Source of the DNA: Saprospiraceae bacterium
Lineage (GTDB): Bacteria; Bacteroidota; Bacteroidia; Chitinophagales; Saprospiraceae
Direction: 5' to 3'
NCBI GenBank assembly: GCA_018057925.1
Contig: JAGPCT010000014.1
Coordinates: 1 to 64,000, forward strand
DNA: 64,000 bases
Every line of letters starts with the position of its first letter. Positions within the stretch are counted from its first letter, which is position 1. A model generated the notes under the pieces. The model made no database searches and was not told the origin of the DNA. It saw only the letters and a program-made list of their open reading frames with translations. Shown piece by piece: positions 26,339-35,649 of the stretch. The translations under genes and the position numbers were made by a program.

Positions 26339-27675
26339 TTGAATGCTCTTATTACGTCTAAACCATTGGCATATAACAATAAGCCTAATAATAATATCAT
26401 CCCTATTGTGGTTGCTACTTCCATTACTTTATCATTGACTTTTTTGCCAGTGACCACTTCCCACAATAGAAACATAATGTATCCGCCGTCAAGAGCCGGA
26501 ATAGGCAATAAGTTCATAAAGCCTAAAATTAACGATAGGATGGCGGTAATATTCCAGAACCTTTCTGTATCCCATTGTGAAGGGAATAATTTTGTGATAC
26601 TTGCGAAGCCGCCCAATGATTCGGAAGGTTTTATTTTTCCGGTAAACATCTGGCCAAAAGCAGATATCTGAGTTGATATAAAATCGTACCCATTTTTGAA
26701 TCCGGTTGGCATTGCCTTAAATAATGAATATTTAACGGTATCTAACTTGAAAAATTCTGATAAAGGAGCCGGATTAAAGCCAATTTGACCTTGTTCTGAC
26801 AATTGTAGTTGATTGATTGTCATAGAATCGCCGTTGCGAATTATTCCAATATCAACTTTCTTACCTTTATTCTCTTTCAATTGGGGTGACAAGTCACTAA
26901 AAAATGGGGCAGCAGCACCATTGATACTGATAATTTGATCGCCTTTTTGAAGCCCTGCTTTAGCGCCATTGGAGGCCGGATCAATATTAAATACGATAGT
27001 GGGAAATCGAGGCGCGATCATTCCTGCCGCTTCACTTTGGTTTGATTTCAATTTTTCTACACCAGCTTCCGGAATTGTAACTTCAGTAATCTTGCCATTT
27101 CTTTCAACCTCAATATTCCTCACATCATTGAGTAATACATCTTTTGCCACTTCAGCACCATTAAAATAATCCAATGTTCTGTCACCGATTTTAACGATTT
27201 TATCACCATCTTGCAAGCCCATGTCTTTGGCAAGTTGAGTGGTGGCAATACCGTACTTCATTTCCTTAATGGATAGCTTTTTTTCACCATAAAAATAAAG
27301 AAGCAGCCCGAAAATTAAAAAACCAAGAATAAAATTAACAGTAACTCCACCTATCATTATAATTAGTCTTTGCCATGCTTTCTTGGATCTAAATTCCCAT
27401 GGTTGTGGAGGTCTTTTGGTAAATTCTTTGTCCATGCTCTCATCTACCATGCCGGATATTTTAACATATCCACCCAATGGCAGCCAGCCAATACCATATT
27501 CTGTATCTCCTTTTTTGAATTTGAAAAGGGAGAACCAAGGATCAAAGAATAAATAAAATTTTTCTACTCTTGTCTTGAACAGCTTAGCCGGAATAAAGTG
27601 CCCTAATTCATGCAATATGACCAATATTGAAAGGCTGAGTATTAGTTGGGCAATCATGATTAATATATCCATCAA
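26335..27675 (-). CDS. rseP: Site-2 intramembrane zinc metalloprotease RseP
   Basis: A 446-residue M50 membrane protease that cuts anti-sigma factors and signal-peptide remnants inside the inner membrane. The zinc-binding HELGH is at residues 22-26 and the second metal site, LPIPALDGGY, is at about 392. Between them are two PDZ domains (about 130-200 and 215-290; the second has NIDPASNGAKAGLQKGDQIISING). GYVKISGM (about 69) is another family hallmark. The start ATG is at 27675 (two adjacent ATGs). A TACCTTTG box lies about 68 nt upstream. hscB follows with a 4-nt overlap. Confidence 0.95.
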   Translation of the reverse strand: MMDILIMIAQLILSLSILVILHELGHFIPAKLFKTRVEKFYLFFDPWFSLFKFKKGDTEYGIGWLPLGGYVKISGMVDESMDKEFTKRPPQPWEFRSKKAWQRLIIMIGGVTVNFILGFLIFGLLLYFYGEKKLSIKEMKYGIATTQLAKDMGLQDGDKIVKIGDRTLDYFNGAEVAKDVLLNDVRNIEVERNGKITEVTIPEAGVEKLKSNQSEAAGMIAPRFPTIVFNIDPASNGAKAGLQKGDQIISINGAAAPFFSDLSPQLKENKGKKVDIGIIRNGDSMTINQLQLSEQGQIGFNPAPLSEFFKLDTVKYSLFKAMPTGFKNGYDFISTQISAFGQMFTGKIKPSESLGGFASITKLFPSQWDTERFWNITAILSLILGFMNLLPIPALDGGYIMFLLWEVVTGKKVNDKVMEVATTIGMILLLGLLLYANGLDVIRAFK

Positions 27676-27742
27676 TTTTCGTTTTAATTAATTTACTTTG
27701 TACAAACGTTGATTTGTGCTTTTAGTTGTACTTTTTCGGGTG

Positions 27743-27750
27743 CAAAGGTA
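27743..27750 (-). promoter_or_regulatory. -7 box (TACCTTTG) of the rseP-hscB operon
   Basis: Minus-strand TACCTTTG fits TAnnTTTG, 68 nt before the rseP ATG. It lies next to the oppositely oriented box of rsmE. Confidence 0.5.
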
Positions 27751-27756
27751 AATGTT

Positions 27757-27764
27757 TATATTTG
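27757..27764 (+). promoter_or_regulatory. -7 box (TATATTTG) of rsmE
   Basis: TATATTTG fits TAnnTTTG and lies 35 nt before the rsmE ATG at 27799, only 7 nt from the divergent rseP box. Transcription from here would exclude the upstream in-frame start at 27709. Confidence 0.45.
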
Positions 27765-27798
27765 TTTTGCTAATATTGTCCATATTTATTATTGTAAT

Positions 27799-28506
27799 AT
27801 GTTACAGCTATTTTGGGGAAAGAAGATTAATGACTCCGTACTTATTGTTGAAGGCGACGACGTAGGGCATATAACCAAAAGTCTTCGACAAAAAGTAGGC
27901 GACCAAATTGATTTGATTGATGGTAGCGGTGTAATCTATCATTGCGTCATTACCAATGTGGCAAGAAATCAAATTGATACGGTTGTAATGTCTTCTGGAA
28001 TCGCGCAAAAATATTGGAATCACGACATAACACTGGGGATTTCATTGTTGAAAAATTTGGATCGCATTGAATGGCTTGTTGAAAAAATTGTTGAACTGGG
28101 AGTTGAATCCATTTTGTTTTTGCATTGTGAAAGAAGCCAGAAATCTAACTTTCGAATTGATAGAATTAATCGGATTGTGCAGGCAGCCATGAAGCAATCC
28201 AATAATGTATATATGCCGGATATACAGCATATTAAATATATAGATGTGTTTGCGAATCAAAAATATGAATTGTATAATAAATTTATAGCTCATTGTGAGG
28301 ATACTAACAAATTGACACTTAAACATACATCATTTCCGGAGGCAAAATCTATTCTACTAATTGGTCCTGAAGGTGACTTTACTTCAAATGAAATAGAATT
28401 GGCAGTTCAAAATGGTTTTAATCCTATTTCATTGGGTCAGTCACGTTTACGGACTGAGACAGCAGGGTTTTATGCTGTTGCAGCAATAAAAGCATTGACT
28501 TATTAA
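27799..28506 (+). CDS. rsmE: 16S rRNA (uracil(1498)-N(3))-methyltransferase
   Basis: A 235-residue SPOUT methyltransferase that methylates U1498 of 16S rRNA with S-adenosylmethionine. The C-terminal knot motifs are LLIGPEGDFTSNEIELA and ISLGQSRLRTETAGFYAVAAIKA, both strongly diagnostic. The N-terminal PUA-like part begins MLQLFWGKK. The open frame extends upstream to 27709, but the family starts at the methionine at 27799, and a TATATTTG promoter box lies between the two, so the shorter form is chosen. The stop codon abuts repeat copy C. Confidence 0.93.
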   Translation: MLQLFWGKKINDSVLIVEGDDVGHITKSLRQKVGDQIDLIDGSGVIYHCVITNVARNQIDTVVMSSGIAQKYWNHDITLGISLLKNLDRIEWLVEKIVELGVESILFLHCERSQKSNFRIDRINRIVQAAMKQSNNVYMPDIQHIKYIDVFANQKYELYNKFIAHCEDTNKLTLKHTSFPEAKSILLIGPEGDFTSNEIELAVQNGFNPISLGQSRLRTETAGFYAVAAIKALTY

Positions 28507-28656
28507 CCCAACTTCCGCAATAGACAAATGCGGAATCGATTTACGACTCGTAATCAATGGTTTACAGAAACCATTGAAACATTCGTACATCGGGATTAAC
28601 CCTCAAAATCAGCACTATACGGTTTTACAAAACCTTTACTGCTGAATTCTGGATTA
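28505..28656 (+). repeat. Dispersed structured repeat, copy C
   Basis: Starts within the rsmE stop codon. Hairpin 1: TTCCGCA (28513-28519) pairs perfectly with TGCGGAA (28529-28535). Hairpin 2: CAATGGTTT-acag-AAACCATTG (28555-28576) is a perfect 9-bp stem with a 4-nt loop. Hairpin 3: GGTTTT-ac-AAAACC (28621-28634). It matches copies A and B along its full length. Given its place it may also act as the 3' end of the rsmE transcript. Confidence 0.88.
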
Positions 28657-28771
28657 ACTTGATAATGTTACTATAATATTTTATTGAATGTTATATTTTC
28701 ATGACGGATTAGCCTTTTTGTATAATGATTCACTCAAATTTGAAGAAATAGGATGTTTTCCCTCATTTCAT

Positions 28772-28779
28772 TACTTTTG
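28772..28779 (+). promoter_or_regulatory. -7 box (TACTTTTG) of prfC
   Basis: TACTTTTG fits TAnnTTTG and ends 18 nt before the prfC ATG. The -33 TTG is not clear. Confidence 0.45.
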
Positions 28780-28797
28780 CGCTCAATTTAATACACT

Positions 28798-30381
28798 ATG
28801 GATAGGTTAAAAGAGATCGAAAAGAGAAGGACGTTTGGTATAATAAGTCATCCGGATGCCGGAAAAACAACACTCACGGAAAAATTGCTTCTTTTTGGAG
28901 GAGCCATACAAGTTGCAGGAGCAGTTAAGTCCAATAAGATTAAAAAGACTGCTACATCTGACTTCATGGAGATTGAGAAACAGAGGGGTATCTCAGTTGC
29001 AACATCGGTTATGGGTTTTGAATACAAGGATTTGCAAATCAATATTTTAGATACGCCGGGCCATAAAGACTTTGCAGAAGACACGTATCGAACACTTACA
29101 GCAGTGGATAGTGTCATTGTCGTTATTGATGTTGCAAAAGGAGTTGAAACTCAGACGGAAAGATTGGTTGAGGTGTCTAGAATGCGAAATACTCCAATAA
29201 TTGTATTTATCAATAAGTTGGATAGGGAAGGGCTTGATGCTTTTGATTTATTAGATGAAATCGAACAAAAACTTGGCCTTAATGCGTGTCCATTGTCTTG
29301 GCCAATAGGGATGGGGCAGCATTTTCAAGGAGTTTATAATATTTTTGAGAAAAAAATATCGTTATTTAGAGCTCACGGTAAGCAGCAGGAGGGAGAAACA
29401 ACTATGATAGCTAATATTCATGAGCCTTCCGTCGATAAGCTCTTGGGTGAACGACCCGCAAAAGAATTAAGGGAGGAAATGGAGACTGTCTATGGAGTCT
29501 ATCCTTCTTTTGATAAAACATTGTATCAAGAGGGTAAACAATCACCTGTGTTTTTTGGAAGTGCAGTCAATAATTTTGGAATTAAAGAATTGTTGGATTG
29601 TTTTATTCAAATCGCACCACCGCCTCAACCAAGGGAGACGGAAGAAAGAATCATCAAACCACAAGAAAATACATTTTCGGGTTTCGTTTTTAAGATTCAT
29701 GCCAATATGGATCCTAAACATCGTGATAGAATAGCATTTTTACGCATTTGTTCGGGTGAATTTAAGCGAAATACCAACTATTTCCACGTGAGAAAGGGAA
29801 AGCAGATGAAGTTTAGTAATCCGACTACATTTATGGCATCAAAAAAAGAAATTGTGGAAGAAGCATACCCGGGTGATGTTGTAGGTCTATATGATTCCGG
29901 CAACTTCAAGATTGGAGATGCGTTGACGGAGGGAGAAATACTGCACTTTAAAGGTTTGCCAAGCTTTTCGCCTGAACAATTCAGATTTGTCAATAATGCC
30001 GACCCTATGAAGTCCAAACAACTCGCTAAAGGCTTAGAGCAATTGATGGATGAGGGTGTGGCTCAAATGTTTACCAAAGAAGATAATGGTAGAAAAATTG
30101 TTGGAACTGTCGGCGCATTGCAATTTGACGTAATCCAATTTAGGTTGGAACATGAATACGGAGCAAAATGCACTTACGAACCGGTTCATTTATATAAAGC
30201 GTGTTGGATAACAGCATCAAAACAATCCGATATGGATGCTTTTGTACAGCGACGTAAAAAAGATGTTGCCAGAGATCAGGATGGAATGTTGGTTTATCTG
30301 GCAGAAAGCCAATGGGCTTTGAAAACCGTAAGGGAAAATCATCCGGAAATAGACTTTCACGTAACGACTGAACAGTTATAA
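28798..30381 (+). CDS. prfC: Peptide chain release factor 3
   Basis: A 527-residue translational GTPase that removes RF1/RF2 from the ribosome after peptide release. G1 is HPDAGKTTL (about 18-26), G3 is DTPGHKDF (about 86), G4 is NKLDREG (about 141), and switch I has KQRGISV. The N-terminus EIEKRRTFGIISHPDAGKTT and the C-terminal GALQFDVIQFRLEHEYGAKC (about 447) separate RF3 from EF-G and LepA. Length matches the family (about 528). It is preceded by a TACTTTTG box and has its own transcription unit. Confidence 0.96.
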   Translation: MDRLKEIEKRRTFGIISHPDAGKTTLTEKLLLFGGAIQVAGAVKSNKIKKTATSDFMEIEKQRGISVATSVMGFEYKDLQINILDTPGHKDFAEDTYRTLTAVDSVIVVIDVAKGVETQTERLVEVSRMRNTPIIVFINKLDREGLDAFDLLDEIEQKLGLNACPLSWPIGMGQHFQGVYNIFEKKISLFRAHGKQQEGETTMIANIHEPSVDKLLGERPAKELREEMETVYGVYPSFDKTLYQEGKQSPVFFGSAVNNFGIKELLDCFIQIAPPPQPRETEERIIKPQENTFSGFVFKIHANMDPKHRDRIAFLRICSGEFKRNTNYFHVRKGKQMKFSNPTTFMASKKEIVEEAYPGDVVGLYDSGNFKIGDALTEGEILHFKGLPSFSPEQFRFVNNADPMKSKQLAKGLEQLMDEGVAQMFTKEDNGRKIVGTVGALQFDVIQFRLEHEYGAKCTYEPVHLYKACWITASKQSDMDAFVQRRKKDVARDQDGMLVYLAESQWALKTVRENHPEIDFHVTTEQL

Positions 30382-30434
30382 GGGATTTGATTATTTTGTT
30401 AAGAATAAAATTTTTGTGAATAGTTGTAAAAGAC

Positions 30435-30466
30435 TTGCCATATATTAAAATTAATTATTATCTTTG
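30435..30466 (+). promoter_or_regulatory. Promoter of ftsK (TTG, 21 nt, TATCTTTG)
   Basis: TTG at 30435-30437 and TATCTTTG at 30459-30466 with 21 nt between them fit the Bacteroidota sigma-A pattern. The box ends 72 nt before the ftsK ATG. Confidence 0.45.
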
Positions 30467-30538
30467 TTCTTGAGCTCTAAGCATATATATAAAATTGCAG
30501 AGTATTTGATGAGATAACTACATAATTTTATAAATCTT

Positions 30539-33130
30539 ATGGCAACAAGAAAGCCTAAGGAAGCACCACTTTCTTTTGTACAAAAAGTTAAGAAAATTAC
30601 GACAGATGATCGGATTCCCAAAATTTCCGGCTTATTCTGCTACTTATTAGCATTGTTTTTATTCATTTCCTTTTCCTCATACATCTTTACATGGGAGGCT
30701 GATGATAGCTTTTTGAGGCCATTCAAATGGGATAACTTATTTGATTCAAGTATTCAAGCCGAAAATTGGTTTGGTAAATTTGGAGCTCTTATTTCGAAAT
30801 CTATTATATACTGGACATTTGGGATATGCTCATTTGCATTAATATTTTTATTAATTAGAATAGGATATCGATTGATCAATGGAAAAGGTAGTGCCCGCAT
30901 CTGGCCTATGTTTAGAAATGTTTTCTTTACAATGGTATTGGGCTGTACATTTTTTGAATTAATTTTACCGGATGCTTCCTTCGCTTATAGCGGTGCTTAT
31001 GGAAAGAAGATTGTAGATTGGGGTATTACTTATATCGGTAAACCAGGGACTTGGTTGTTATTTATCTTTGTTTTATTGGCAATAGCCGTTTGGTTTCGTA
31101 ATGCACAACCAGAATTATGGTCACTAAAGCGCTTCTTCCCTGAAATAAATAAAAACTTTTTCTCTTTTCTTAATTTTGCCTCTTTCATAGATGGACTAAA
31201 AAAACGAATGCGCGAGCGAGAACAGGAGTATTATGATAATATAGAAGCTGAAGTGCAACAATCCGATATATCTGATGACGCTATTCCAGTAGATAGTTTA
31301 TCTGATGACATGGAAGAAGTAGAAGAAGATTTTAATTATGGTAAGTTAGATACTTCAAAGGAAGAAAAGAAAAACGTTTCCCATGAAGTCCCTTTTGAAT
31401 TTGAAAATATTGAAACAGAAAACAATCATTTATCTTCCCAAATTAAAGGCGATCAACCTATCGGGTTTGAAATAGAGGAGAATAACCACAATGTTCCATC
31501 AGTTGACACTGTAGAGCCTTCTAATGAGCAAGAGCCGCCAATTAACATGTTGTCTGCTGATGAAGAAGATTTACTCAAAATAAATGCTGAATTGGATAAT
31601 ATCGATGAGCCTTATGATCCTGTTTTAGAACTTTCTAAATACCAAAAACCCGGATTAGACCTTCTTGATACGTATGAAGACAAAATGGTGCAAGTTGATC
31701 ATTCTGTCTTAAATGCAAATAAAGATCAGATTGTCAATACTTTATTGAATTACAAAATAGAAATCATAAAAATTAGGGCAACAATTGGTCCAACAGTGAC
31801 GCTATACGAAATAGTACCTGCACCGGGTGTCAGGATATCTAAAATTAAAAATCTGGAAGATGATATAGCTTTGTCACTTGCAGCTCTGGGTATTCGGATT
31901 ATTGCTCCAATTCCTGGAAGAGGAACAATCGGTATTGAAGTCCCTAATCAAAACAAGCAAATCGTAGGATTGAAAGAAGTACTGAATTCTGAACGTTTTC
32001 AGACTGCTCAGATGGATCTTCCGATAGCATTTGGAAAAACTATAAGCAATGAAGTCTTTGTGGCTGATTTGGCTAAAATGCCTCACTTATTGATTGCCGG
32101 TGCAACAGGGCAAGGAAAATCCGTCGGAATTAATGCTATTCTCCTTTCAATCATCCAACATAACCATCCTGCTTATGTAAAATTGGTGCTGATTGACCCC
32201 AAAAAGGTTGAATTGTCTATTTATAGCCGATTAGAGAACCATTTTATGTGTATGTTGCCGGATCAGGATGAACCAATTATTACAGACACAAAAAAAGTTA
32301 TTAGAACACTCAATTCTCTTGTAATAGAGATGGATTCCCGATATGACTTGCTAAAGAAAGCAGGTGTGCGTAATATCAGAGAGTATAATCAGAAATTTAC
32401 AGAACGAAAACTGAACCCCAATAAAGGCCATCGATTCTTGCCATTTATTGTCCTTGTTATTGATGAATTCGCAGACTTAATCATGACTGCCGGAAAAGAA
32501 ATCGAAACACCAATAGCCAGAATAGCTCAATTAGCAAGGGCAGTTGGGATTCATTTGGTTATTGCAACGCAACGACCTTCAGTTAAAATAATAACCGGTA
32601 TCATTAAAGCCAACTTCCCGGCTAGAATCGCATTCAAGGTTTCTTCCAAAATTGATTCTGGTATAATTTTGGATGCAGGAGGTGCAGACCAACTCATCGG
32701 AAGAGGCGACATGCTGTTATCGGCTGATGGAAAAATTGTACGTATTCAGTCTGCTTTCGTTGATACACATGAAGTCGATCGAATCGTTCAATTTGTGTCA
32801 GATCAACAAGGTTTTCCGACTCCATATATGTTGCCGGATGTGCCGGATGATGCAGAAGGTGGAGGTGAAAGAGGTCAATTGAAATTGTCTGATATAGATG
32901 ATTTGGCTCAAGAAGCCGCATTATTGGTGGTTACAAATCAGCATGGCTCAACCTCTATGATTCAACGACGGCTCAAGCTCGGTTATAATCGTGCTGGTAG
33001 AATAATGGATCAATTGGAAGAATTGGGAATTGTGGGACCTAATGAAGGAAGTAAGCCAAGAGAAGTTTTATTTCACAGTGAAGTTGAAGTTAATAACTTC
33101 TTTTCCAGTCTCAACGAGAGCGCATTTTAA
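30539..33130 (+). CDS. ftsK: DNA translocase FtsK/SpoIIIE
   Basis: An 863-residue inner-membrane motor that pumps DNA through the division septum. Four hydrophobic segments lie in residues about 28-190. An acidic linker (about 225-360, rich in Glu, Asp and Asn) follows, then the alpha and beta motor domains with Walker A GATGQGKSVGINAI (about 520), Walker B VLVIDEFADLI (about 641) and VIATQRPSVKIITG. The C-terminal gamma winged helix is HGSTSMIQRRLKLGYNRAGRIMDQLEELGIVG (about 802-833), which reads the polar KOPS sequences. Length and order are complete. Confidence 0.95.
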   Translation: MATRKPKEAPLSFVQKVKKITTDDRIPKISGLFCYLLALFLFISFSSYIFTWEADDSFLRPFKWDNLFDSSIQAENWFGKFGALISKSIIYWTFGICSFALIFLLIRIGYRLINGKGSARIWPMFRNVFFTMVLGCTFFELILPDASFAYSGAYGKKIVDWGITYIGKPGTWLLFIFVLLAIAVWFRNAQPELWSLKRFFPEINKNFFSFLNFASFIDGLKKRMREREQEYYDNIEAEVQQSDISDDAIPVDSLSDDMEEVEEDFNYGKLDTSKEEKKNVSHEVPFEFENIETENNHLSSQIKGDQPIGFEIEENNHNVPSVDTVEPSNEQEPPINMLSADEEDLLKINAELDNIDEPYDPVLELSKYQKPGLDLLDTYEDKMVQVDHSVLNANKDQIVNTLLNYKIEIIKIRATIGPTVTLYEIVPAPGVRISKIKNLEDDIALSLAALGIRIIAPIPGRGTIGIEVPNQNKQIVGLKEVLNSERFQTAQMDLPIAFGKTISNEVFVADLAKMPHLLIAGATGQGKSVGINAILLSIIQHNHPAYVKLVLIDPKKVELSIYSRLENHFMCMLPDQDEPIITDTKKVIRTLNSLVIEMDSRYDLLKKAGVRNIREYNQKFTERKLNPNKGHRFLPFIVLVIDEFADLIMTAGKEIETPIARIAQLARAVGIHLVIATQRPSVKIITGIIKANFPARIAFKVSSKIDSGIILDAGGADQLIGRGDMLLSADGKIVRIQSAFVDTHEVDRIVQFVSDQQGFPTPYMLPDVPDDAEGGGERGQLKLSDIDDLAQEAALLVVTNQHGSTSMIQRRLKLGYNRAGRIMDQLEELGIVGPNEGSKPREVLFHSEVEVNNFFSSLNESAF

Positions 33131-33262
33131 TTTCTATGATAAAGCATTATTAATTACTTATTTGATGCAATTTTAATTTTTGATATATCGACCATAAAAT
33201 CTCTTTTGCGTAAATAGATTCATTTTTATTACCTTGGTGAGTTATTGAAAAAAATTGGTTGT

Positions 33263-35614
33263 ATGAATTTTCGTTATTTTTGGATATTGGCGATAGCTTC
33301 TAATATTGCCGCTCAAAGCCCTGTATTATCAGTTGATTATATTATGAAAGATCCTAAGTGGATAGGTGTTTCGCCATCCAATCCACAATGGAGTAATGAG
33401 GGGAATCTTTATTTCAACTATAATCCCTCTAACACTGACAAGGACTCATTATTTGTCCTAAATGATAAAAACTTATCTTATAAAAATTCCAATTTGAAAA
33501 ATAGTGATATTATATTTCAAAATGATATCATATATAATAAAGTAAATAACAACTATATATACAATAAATATTCTGATATATTTTATGTTGAAAAAGGCAA
33601 GACCAAAAAACGACTTTTTAAGACAGCACAATACGAATGGGCATTGGGATTTGATGATTCCGGATCCAAAGTAATATATTCTGTGGGAAATGAAATTTAT
33701 TCTTACAATCTTATAACAGGTCAAATCGTACAGCATCTAAAAATTGAGAAATTCATAAAATCCGGTGACGCTGAAAAATTAAATCCTCGTGACCTATGGT
33801 TGGAAAATGAACAAATAGCATTGTTCCAATCTTATAAAAAAGAAATGAAATCTAATGAACAGCCTCAAAACAACAAAGATTATTACACGTATAAGTTCGA
33901 TAACGAAAAAGTCTTAAACACCGGTATTAGTAATGATTTTCGTGTTGTTGCTATAAGATGTTCAAAAGATGTTCCTACGCCACATAAAACTATCATGCCA
34001 ATTTATGTCACGAAAAGCGGTTATACTGATGTTGTGGATACTAGACCAAAGGTGGGTGAGTCTTTTTCTAAATACGAATTAAAGTTTTATGATTATAAAA
34101 AAGATACCACTTACATTTTAGATATCAATCCATTGCCGGGGATAAAATCGATTCCTGCGTATTTAAAGGATTATCCGGCAGTGTATGATAGTTTATCAAA
34201 AAAGCTTTCTAACAAGGATGTCAATATTTTCAATCCATTGTGGCAGCCGGTGGGCTATTTATGCGTTATTCAGATTTATTCATTTGATAATAAAGATCGA
34301 TGGATTGTGTTGTATAATATTGAAAATAATTCATTCAAAGTGATTGATCATCAGCATGATGATGCTTGGATAGGCGGGCCCAATATAGGTGGTAATTATT
34401 GGCCAGGTTTTTGTGTTTGGCAAGACAATACCTCAATTTTATACGCATCTGAAAAATCCGGATATTCCCATATTTATCGGTATAACATTCTTTCAGGATA
34501 TACTGAATCGTTGACTTCCGGACGATATGAAGTACAAAATATTGATATTTCGAGAGATAAGAAAACGCTTTATTTGGTGACTAATCAGACACATCCGGGA
34601 AGTAAAACTTTTGTTCATTTAGATCTTGTAAGTAAAAACCAAAGTATTATCATTGATTTGGGCGGTGGATTGCAAGACGTTAGTGTTTCTCCGGATAATA
34701 AGAAAGTTGCCTTTTTAGCAAGCACTCCTAATTGTCCTAATGAGCTATACATTGCTGACAATATCCCTATGGGCAAAGTAATTCAAATTACACGTTTAGC
34801 ACGTAGTGAAGAGTTCTCAAAGTATCATTGGCGAATACCGGAGATTGTTACCTATAAAGCAAAAGATGGCGCTGATATTTATGCAAGGCTATATAGACCG
34901 GCTATAGTGAATAAGAATAATCCGGCAGTGATATTTGTTCATGGTGCCGGTTATCTGCAAAATGCACACAAATGGTGGAGCACTTACTTTAGAGAGTATA
35001 TGTTCCACAATATGTTAGCTGATTTAGGTTATACTGTTTTAGACATTGATTACCGCGCCAGTTCAGGATATGGACGTGATTGGCGGACAGCTATATATAG
35101 ACACATGGGAGGGACAGATCTGTCGGATCAGGTTGATGGAGCAAAGTATTTGGTTGAGCACCTTGGCGTAAATAAAGAGAATATCGGCATCTACGGTGGT
35201 TCATACGGTGGATTTATTACATTGATGGCATTGTTTACAAAACCCGGTATTTTTAAAGCAGGTGCTGCTTTACGTCCCGTAACAGATTGGAGTCATTATA
35301 ATCATGGATATACATCGAATATATTAAATATACCGGTATTGGATAGTATAGCCTATGCCAGAAGCAGCCCTATAAACTTTGCAGATGGTCTGAAAGATCG
35401 ATTGTTGATATGTCATGGTATGGTGGATGATAATGTGCATTTTCAAGATGTGGTACGCTTACAACAGGTTTTAATTGAAAAAGGTAAAAATAATTGGGAA
35501 CTTGCTGCATATCCTATGGAATCACATGGATTTAAGAGTCCTGCGGCATGGACGGATGAATATAAAAGGATTTTTAATCTATTTGAAACGACTATAAACA
35601 AAAAATCAAAATAG
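33263..35614 (+). CDS. Exported S9 family prolyl oligopeptidase (dipeptidyl-peptidase IV-like)
   Basis: A serine peptidase of about 783 residues with an N-terminal signal peptide (YFWILAIASNIAAQS), a beta-propeller-like region (about 60-560) and an alpha/beta-hydrolase domain (about 570-783). The nucleophile Ser is in GIYGGSYGGF, the Asp is in HGMVDDNVHF and the His in MESHGF, all three intact. Such enzymes release dipeptides or cut short peptides in the periplasm. The open frame extends to a TTG at 33245, which would add MKKIGC before the methionine; both starts leave a signal peptide, so the start is uncertain by six codons. It is followed by converging rsmI. Confidence 0.87.
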   Translation: MNFRYFWILAIASNIAAQSPVLSVDYIMKDPKWIGVSPSNPQWSNEGNLYFNYNPSNTDKDSLFVLNDKNLSYKNSNLKNSDIIFQNDIIYNKVNNNYIYNKYSDIFYVEKGKTKKRLFKTAQYEWALGFDDSGSKVIYSVGNEIYSYNLITGQIVQHLKIEKFIKSGDAEKLNPRDLWLENEQIALFQSYKKEMKSNEQPQNNKDYYTYKFDNEKVLNTGISNDFRVVAIRCSKDVPTPHKTIMPIYVTKSGYTDVVDTRPKVGESFSKYELKFYDYKKDTTYILDINPLPGIKSIPAYLKDYPAVYDSLSKKLSNKDVNIFNPLWQPVGYLCVIQIYSFDNKDRWIVLYNIENNSFKVIDHQHDDAWIGGPNIGGNYWPGFCVWQDNTSILYASEKSGYSHIYRYNILSGYTESLTSGRYEVQNIDISRDKKTLYLVTNQTHPGSKTFVHLDLVSKNQSIIIDLGGGLQDVSVSPDNKKVAFLASTPNCPNELYIADNIPMGKVIQITRLARSEEFSKYHWRIPEIVTYKAKDGADIYARLYRPAIVNKNNPAVIFVHGAGYLQNAHKWWSTYFREYMFHNMLADLGYTVLDIDYRASSGYGRDWRTAIYRHMGGTDLSDQVDGAKYLVEHLGVNKENIGIYGGSYGGFITLMALFTKPGIFKAGAALRPVTDWSHYNHGYTSNILNIPVLDSIAYARSSPINFADGLKDRLLICHGMVDDNVHFQDVVRLQQVLIEKGKNNWELAAYPMESHGFKSPAAWTDEYKRIFNLFETTINKKSK

Positions 35615-35649
35615 TCATAGGATGTTTTGCTAATTCAATATGATAAACA

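Noticed and set aside
27709-27798. Upstream extension of rsmE (30 extra residues, MICAFSCTFSGAK...)
   Set aside because: It has no family similarity, includes the promoter boxes of rsmE and rseP, and the conserved RsmE N-terminus begins at 27799.
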